DNA from: a virus
Direction: 5' to 3' (one strand)
DNA length: 41,883 nt
Virus record (IMG/VR): IMGVR_UViG_3300007640_000012
Coordinates: 1 to 41,883 of that record
Position 1 is the stretch's first letter. Each line of letters starts with the position of its first letter. The position numbers and the translations under genes are program-made. Shown piece by piece: positions 38,372-41,883 of this stretch. Below the pieces are notes generated by a model. That model saw only the letters and a list, made by a program, of their open reading frames with translations, was not told where the DNA came from and made no database searches.

Positions 38372-38851
38372 CTAGTCTTCGATCTCGTACTCCGCGTCTT
38401 CTGCCGGTGCGGGCAACCGCTCCTGATGCTCCGCTGCGGTGATCGCGCGCAGAATCGCCTGACCCAGCGTTGACACCACCGCATCCACGCCGCCACCGTA
38501 CTCCTCACGGTTGTTGACACCAGCCCGCCATTTGAGCGTCTCCACCTGTAGTTTTTTCGCTTGCCAGTCCTCCTGCGTGGCGTGCATCGCGATGTGTACA
38601 GCCTCATCGGCGTCCATATCCCCGCGCAGCTTGCGTAGCCTACGCCACGCCTGTTTGGCGTCTGGGTCGCGGTCCAGCCACCCGTAGAGGGCAGACACGC
38701 CGACAGTCTGATTTTCCTGGGCCGGCTCCCAGAGCGAGGAGACCAAGGCCCGCACGGTGCCATGCTCAAGGTACAAGCGAAAAACCTCCTCCACGCCCAT
38801 GTCCTCTAGCTGTGCAATCCGCGCCTCGTAGATTCTTCTGCCCCCAGCCAT
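38372..38851 (-). CDS. terS: Terminase small subunit
   Basis: A 159-residue protein. The N-terminal helix-turn-helix (IAQLEDMGVEEVFRLYLEHG, VGVSALYGWLDRDPDAKQAW) and the middle MDADEAVHIAMHATQED followed by KKLQVETLKWRAGVNNREEYGGG are typical of small terminase subunits, which bind the packaging site and oligomerise. The tail is acidic. GGAGGTCGC precedes the ATG. TerL lies about 2.8 kb away, an unusual distance. Iterons lie just beyond its stop. Confidence 0.75.
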   Translation of the reverse strand: MAGGRRIYEARIAQLEDMGVEEVFRLYLEHGTVRALVSSLWEPAQENQTVGVSALYGWLDRDPDAKQAWRRLRKLRGDMDADEAVHIAMHATQEDWQAKKLQVETLKWRAGVNNREEYGGGVDAVVSTLGQAILRAITAAEHQERLPAPAEDAEYEIED

Positions 38852-38861
38852 GCGACCTCCG

Positions 38862-38890
38862 TTGTTTAGGTGTGCCTAAACTGTAACAAT
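38862..38890 (+). promoter_or_regulatory. Operator-promoter element, right copy
   Basis: GTTTAGG-TGTG-CCTAAAC (38864-38881) is an 18-base inverted repeat with seven-base arms, followed by TGTAACAAT (38882-38890). A possible promoter is TTGTTT (38862-38867), 17-base spacer, AACAAT (38885-38890) with an extended TGT. The inverted repeat then fills the spacer, the classic place for a repressor. It would fire rightward, upstream of the stronger promoter at 38925. It also lies just before terS on the other strand. Confidence 0.55.
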
Positions 38891-38924
38891 GTTCCCGCGC
38901 ATGGAAAATAGGCTGACAAGGGTG

Positions 38925-38953
38925 TTGACGGCCCATTTGCACATCGCTAGAAT
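38925..38953 (+). promoter_or_regulatory. Sigma70-like early promoter of the rightward arm
   Basis: TTGACG (38925-38930) and TAGAAT (38948-38953) are spaced by 17 bases, five of six matches to consensus in each box. Transcription should start near 38960, about 60 bases before the first gene (39020). It is the most convincing rightward promoter in the divergent region. Confidence 0.75.
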
Positions 38954-39019
38954 AAGTGTGTAACGCCGGTTGCATAGCACGGCGCTTGATTGTAAATTTT
39001 ATCACCAAGGGGAGGCCAC

Positions 39020-39235
39020 ATGAACGGACACGAAGTGCTGGACTATTTTGCCGACAAGCGGGACGAGAGCCGTGACATCGCGCTCCAGCGCCTCTGGGAC
39101 GCTCGCAAGCTCCTGTGCGAGGCGGCAGACGCTTCGCTGTGGGCTCATGTACCCGGACTCCACGGGGGCATCAACGAGGCGGTTGAGGCAATCACGCAAC
39201 TGAGGATCCTGATCCACACTAGAGAGGCGAAGTAA
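39020..39235 (+). CDS. First early gene, unknown function
   Basis: A 71-residue protein with AAGGGGAGG before the ATG. It appears helical and charged (HEVLDYFADKRDESRDIALQ, RLWDARKLLCEAADASL, INEAVEAITQLRILIHT). It is the first gene after the early promoter, a position often used for host-takeover proteins, but no motif supports a specific role. Confidence 0.6.
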   Translation: MNGHEVLDYFADKRDESRDIALQRLWDARKLLCEAADASLWAHVPGLHGGINEAVEAITQLRILIHTREAK

Positions 39236-39236
39236 G

Positions 39237-39428
39237 ATGAGACGCGACGAGGAGAGAGAGATTGCGGTTGATTGCCCTTCTTGCGAGGCACGGATCGACG
39301 TTCTGTTCTCTTGGGAGGAGGGTGTGATTGACTGGGACGGTTGTCCCTGCTCGCTCAATGGATTCATCGACGAAGAGCGGTGGGTGGAGCGGCTGGGCGA
39401 ACTGGCCGCAGAACGGTTTGACGACTAA
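39237..39428 (+). CDS. Small putative zinc-binding protein
   Basis: A 63-residue protein with Cys13, Cys16, Cys36 and Cys38 (VDCPSCEAR, GCPCSL), a possible zinc ribbon, in an acidic sequence (FSWEEGVIDWDG, ERWVERLGELAAERFDD). It starts one base after the preceding stop. It may act as a small regulator or protein-binding factor. Confidence 0.6.
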   Translation: MRRDEEREIAVDCPSCEARIDVLFSWEEGVIDWDGCPCSLNGFIDEERWVERLGELAAERFDD

Positions 39429-39441
39429 CGGAGACTTGACT

Positions 39442-39627
39442 GTGACAAAACGAGAAGCAATCGAAGCCGCCGCAGCTTGGGGGATTAGCGGCGCACAACT
39501 CGCAGCCGCATGGGGGCACACACGGCAATGGCTGTATGTAGCGAGGAAGACGCCGCTCCCCAAAGTGTACGAGCTAGCACTACCCGAAACCATCAACCAA
39601 CTCAGCAAGGGGGTAAAAACGTGGTGA
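39442..39627 (+). CDS. Small HTH DNA-binding protein (Cro-like)
   Basis: A 61-residue protein starting at GTG 39442, eight bases after GGAG. TKREAIEAAAAWGISGAQLA and AAWGHTRQWLYVARKTPLPK fit a helix-turn-helix in which AAWGHTRQWLY is the recognition helix. Upstream starts are open but lie in the previous gene. It is a second candidate, besides the XRE protein at 36474, for binding the paired operators. Confidence 0.6.
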   Translation: MTKREAIEAAAAWGISGAQLAAAWGHTRQWLYVARKTPLPKVYELALPETINQLSKGVKTW

Positions 39628-40205
39628 CTTTTACGGGATCCAACGGCCAGCGCATCAAGAACATTTCTTACAAAAACTTTTGGTACCACACGAAGGACGC
39701 TCCACTTCTGGTCCGCTGGGGAAAGACGGGCGACGGGCAGTACGGGCCCTTCGCCGGCTTCGAGGTCCACGGAGACACAAGCGGTGAGTATATGTTCAAG
39801 CCGGCGAAAGATGCACCACCCAGCGAGGAGTGGTGGCCGGCAATGGAGTCTCAGATCAAGGCAACCAAGGGCGGCTGGGTCCTCGCCACGGCAACTTTTG
39901 TGGGGGAGCATCCATCCCTAGTGCTGGAGGACGAGGAGGGGCTGGTCTTCCCGGCGGAGACGGTACAGGCGGCTGTGAGGGAGCTTGACCTCGCGCCCAT
40001 TAACGACGCGGCTAGACGTATTGTGTCGCAGCCCACCGTCGCACAGGCGAGCGGGACGCCGCTCCAGGCGGATCAGGATCTTATGCTCCGGTGCGCTATC
40101 ATCGCTGGTGGTGTCGTGGACGCATTCTCAGACAACCTGGGTAGGCCGATGACCGAGCACGACAGGACCATCGCGATTTCTCTTTTCATCCAGAACCACC
40201 GCTAA
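39621..40205 (+). CDS. Protein of unknown function
   Basis: A 194-residue protein. GTG 39621 or GTG 39624 follows AGGGGG by 7 or 10 bases; the second overlaps the previous stop. The sequence is beta-rich with aromatics (RIKNISYKNFWYHTKDAPLL, YGPFAGFEVHGDTSGEYMF, EEWWPAMESQIKATKGGWVL) and ends in a helix (DRTIAISLFIQNHR). A DNA-binding or nucleotide-related role is possible by place in the operon, but no family is recognised. Confidence 0.55.
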   Translation: MVTFTGSNGQRIKNISYKNFWYHTKDAPLLVRWGKTGDGQYGPFAGFEVHGDTSGEYMFKPAKDAPPSEEWWPAMESQIKATKGGWVLATATFVGEHPSLVLEDEEGLVFPAETVQAAVRELDLAPINDAARRIVSQPTVAQASGTPLQADQDLMLRCAIIAGGVVDAFSDNLGRPMTEHDRTIAISLFIQNHR

Positions 40206-40528
40206 TGAAGAGAGGCAAGCCGCTCCGCAAGTTTAACCCCAAACGGAAAAAGAAGTTATGGGAGAGGCAGTTCGGATCTCAGGAGCGGCTTGACTGGCTC
40301 AAATCCCGGCCCTGCGTCTGCGGCAAGAAGGCTACAGACGCCCACCACGTTCGTAGTCGTGGGGCCGGGGGGAGTGCTGACGATATGGTACCACTGTGCA
40401 GGGAGTGCCACAATTTCATACACTTGAGAGGACCCAATGAGTACGAATCGCATTACGCAGTACGGCTACGTCAAGCCGCGACCCTGTACGCAAAGCAATG
40501 GGAGGAGAGCCGCAGAGTTACGGAGTGA
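40205..40528 (+). CDS. HNH endonuclease-like protein
   Basis: A 107-residue protein. A basic start (KRGKPLRKFNPKRKKKLWER) precedes the nuclease core: PCVCGKKATDAHHVRSRGAG (Cys37, Cys39, His47, His48) and VPLCRECHNFIHLRG (Cys65, Cys68, His73). AHHV is the first catalytic element and CHNFIH the last. Small HNH proteins of this kind act in phage recombination or packaging. It overlaps a small coiled-coil frame at 40437. Confidence 0.75.
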   Translation: MKRGKPLRKFNPKRKKKLWERQFGSQERLDWLKSRPCVCGKKATDAHHVRSRGAGGSADDMVPLCRECHNFIHLRGPNEYESHYAVRLRQAATLYAKQWEESRRVTE

Positions 40529-40607
40529 GATACTGACGCTGCGGGTAAATATCCGGTATCTGGAGCGTGAGCTAGATCGCCTTGAGGGGCGCACCGAAGA
40601 TGAGTGA
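40437..40607 (+). CDS. Small coiled-coil protein overlapping the HNH gene
   Basis: A 56-residue frame beginning at ATG 40437, five bases after GAGAGG, and ending at TGA 40605-40607. The first half overlaps the HNH gene by 92 bases in another frame. The second half has a heptad pattern (AAELRSEILTLRVNIRYLER, ELDRLEGRTEDE). The good ribosome site, the coiled coil outside the overlap and the eight-base overlap with the next start support it. Confidence 0.5.
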   Translation: MSTNRITQYGYVKPRPCTQSNGRRAAELRSEILTLRVNIRYLERELDRLEGRTEDE

Positions 40608-40818
40608 GGGGGCAATCGTGGCAACAGTCACCGTGTCTGCATCGGCCATCATGCTCGCAGTCGCAGTTCTGGTGGCACCGCCAACCGATCCCACCATCTT
40701 GGTCGAACACTCCCCCGTAGCGTCATGCCGTATGCTCACCGGGGACATCCAGTCGTGGGCACCGCAGGACTCAACGATGGTATACTACATCTGCCCAGAG
40801 GAGGGAAAGGGAAAATGA
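40600..40818 (+). CDS. Small membrane protein
   Basis: A 72-residue protein. ATG 40600 lies inside the end of the coiled-coil gene. One N-terminal hydrophobic helix (AIVATVTVSASAIMLAVAVL) is followed by a short periplasmic-type domain with two cysteines (VASCRMLTGDIQSW, MVYYICPEEG). The helix could be a signal anchor. Function unknown. Confidence 0.55.
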   Translation: MSEGAIVATVTVSASAIMLAVAVLVAPPTDPTILVEHSPVASCRMLTGDIQSWAPQDSTMVYYICPEEGKGK

Positions 40819-41009
40819 ACTACGTTGTGGTCTTTGGGCTTGGTGCCGTGGCAGGATATGCGCTTGGCAAGCACCTGACGCAAGCTAAGATGCAGGAGCA
40901 AATGAAAACCGCCGCAGACATCATCAACAACCTGGCTATGGCGAACCTCGCAACCCTGACCGCACAGGACCCGTTCGACAACCCCGACAACTGGGGGGAG
41001 AGGCTGTGA
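40815..41009 (+). CDS. Small membrane-tethered protein
   Basis: A 64-residue protein starting at ATG 40815 (ATGA overlap). A short glycine-rich hydrophobic segment (MNYVVVFGLGAVAGYALG) is followed by an amphipathic helix (QEQMKTAADIINNLAMANLA). Its end overlaps the nuclease start by four bases. No family is recognised. Confidence 0.5.
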   Translation: MNYVVVFGLGAVAGYALGKHLTQAKMQEQMKTAADIINNLAMANLATLTAQDPFDNPDNWGERL

Positions 41010-41353
41010 AGCCAGCTTCGGCCAAGGCCAAGGGGAGGCGCTTGCAACAGGCCGTGGCAAAAATGATTGCAGACGCATTCCCCGGCCTTGAGCCCGACGA
41101 TGTGCGATCCGCCATCATGGGCGAGACTGGCACCGACATCAAGCTCTCGCCAGCCGCTAGACGCCGCTTCCCATTTGCCGTAGAATGTAAAGCGCAGGAG
41201 CGTTTAGATCTGCGGGGTGCGTTTGATCAAGCCGCCAAGAACGCAGGGGAGCTAACGCCCATCGTGGTACACAAGCGAAACAGGGGAGAGATCCTCTGCA
41301 CACTGACTTTTGCAGACTTGCTGAGGGCACTATGCGACAGCCAACAATCCTAG
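41006..41353 (+). CDS. PDDEXK-type nuclease (Holliday-junction-resolvase-like)
   Basis: A 115-residue protein starting at GTG 41006 after GGGGGGAGAGG. The N-terminal helix (KGRRLQQAVAKMIADAFPGL) leads to MGETGTDIKLSP (Glu40, Asp44) and FAVECKAQERL (Glu60, Lys62), the active-site order E...D...ExK. A similar small nuclease is common in phage replication regions and is thought to process branched DNA. It overlaps the glycosyltransferase start. Confidence 0.7.
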   Translation: MKPASAKAKGRRLQQAVAKMIADAFPGLEPDDVRSAIMGETGTDIKLSPAARRRFPFAVECKAQERLDLRGAFDQAAKNAGELTPIVVHKRNRGEILCTLTFADLLRALCDSQQS

Positions 41354-41883
41354 CCGGGGGGCCAGTTCGGGAGGCTAAGGGCGAACTCTTTGACACATGG
41401 AGCAAGTGTATCCACGCCCAAGAGCGGGTGGAGATCGACCTAAGCTATGAGGTGGACAAGGGGTACACGCCGGGAGATATTCAGGACACACACATCTGGC
41501 GGCACGATGCCATTGAGAGGGTGGCGTATTCACGGCAGTCATTCTTGGACCGCTTCGTGGAGTCCGAATACGACAAGCTACTCTTTGTGGACGATGACCT
41601 CCTACTCTCTGTGGACACGGCAGCTACCCTGGTGCAGCAGATGCAGCTTCATAACGCAGACATTGCGTATGGCGTCTTCTGGACTGTGTGGCAGAATGGT
41701 AGCCCACCGCTACCACAAGTCTGGGACGAACATCCCTACGGATTCCGTGACCCGGAACTAATGGTGCGCCTCAACAACCGTGAGACAATGGTTGTTCGTG
41801 GCGGCGGTGCCTGTACCATGCTGTCGAAACGGGCAGCGGAACTCTGCCGGTACCACCCCAGGATCACCTCGCTCCCCATGGGA
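41332..41883 (+). CDS. Glycosyltransferase-like protein, N-terminal part (continues at 1-291)
   Basis: The 5' part of a 239-residue protein cut by the window end. ATG 41332 lies within the nuclease gene, after TGAGGG. The DDD of LLFVDDDLLLS (residues 87-89) matches the DxD of GT-A enzymes; SRQSFLDRFVESEYDKLLF is typical of phage glycosyltransferases of this group. The C-terminal GED lies in 1-291. It shares its layout with the protein at 28664. Bases 41761-41883 are the overlap copy of 1-123. Confidence 0.75.
   Translation, partial: MRQPTILAGGPVREAKGELFDTWSKCIHAQERVEIDLSYEVDKGYTPGDIQDTHIWRHDAIERVAYSRQSFLDRFVESEYDKLLFVDDDLLLSVDTAATLVQQMQLHNADIAYGVFWTVWQNGSPPLPQVWDEHPYGFRDPELMVRLNNRETMVVRGGGACTMLSKRAAELCRYHPRITSLPMG
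41761..41883. repeat. Terminal overlap, right copy (circular closure)
   Basis: Exact copy of bases 1-123. It lies inside the glycosyltransferase gene, which reads through without a break when the ends are joined. Counting it once gives a unit length of 41,760 bp. Confidence 0.95.

Noticed and set aside
38074-38769. 231-codon leftward frame over terS and the iteron region
   Set aside because: It overlaps terS in another frame, the translation is Arg/Ser/Pro-rich without recognisable motifs, and it would cross the operator and iterons.
1-41883. tRNA genes, integrase, CI-type lysogeny module
   Set aside because: No cloverleaf-like sequence, recombinase motif or full repressor gene was recognised on reading; a tRNA or profile search could still find weak cases.

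Overview
This window is a complete or near-complete genome of a tailed bacteriophage, assembled as a circle. Its last 123 bases (41761-41883) repeat its first 123, and one gene reads straight across that junction, so the unit is 41,760 bp and position 1 is arbitrary. The virion genes point to a short-tailed (podovirus-like) phage: a P22-type portal, a DUF5309/SU10-like HK97-fold capsid protein, a tail adaptor and a beta-propeller nozzle, with no tail-tube, tape-measure or sheath gene. No integrase, DNA or RNA polymerase, tRNA or CRISPR array was recognised. The host cannot be named from the sequence; a spanin-like protein hints weakly at a Gram-negative host.

The genome has two divergent arms. 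The rightward arm runs from about 39,020 across the junction to 9,832. It holds small early genes, an HNH nuclease, a PDDEXK-type nuclease, a glycosyltransferase, a replication module (winged-helix protein, HTH/DnaT-like initiator, short DnaB-like helicase), an adenine/cytosine-N4 methyltransferase, a GT2 glycosyltransferase, DUF5675, a C5-cytosine methyltransferase, several zinc-finger proteins and a metallophosphoesterase. The leftward arm runs from 38,851 down to 9,822: terS, a set of very small genes with G-tract ribosome sites, GP88, an XRE regulator, a gene-free stretch of about 700 bp, terL, then portal, scaffold, capsid, adaptor, nozzle, a large fibre locus, internal (ejection-type) virion proteins, small membrane proteins and an HExxH protein. 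The arms converge with their genes overlapping near 9,825.

Control signals can be read. A sigma70-like promoter (TTGACG-17-TAGAAT) starts the rightward arm. A strong terminator after terL is followed at once by a promoter (TTGACC-17-TACTAT) for the portal-led structural operon, and another hairpin follows the capsid gene. A shared inverted-repeat element (TTAGGnnnnCCTAAA plus TGTAAC) occurs on both sides of terS, facing right at one side and left at the other. Three 16-bp iterons and two inverted repeats lie just beyond terS and are candidates for a packaging or replication site.

The most unusual points are: (1) the cytosine methyltransferase gene is open for its full length in a second frame, and that frame carries motifs of its own (SETWPSSGTM, WPTPDANCW twice, VEWLMGLPDGW); (2) a methyltransferase plus an amputated GpA-type terminase N-terminus sits between two 66-bp direct repeats that contain the end of one gene and the start of the next, a cross-lineage insertion scar; (3) a 784-residue fibre is built of two copies of one module separated and followed by 17 GYAP-type beta repeats; (4) the paired operators around terS and the iterons beside it.
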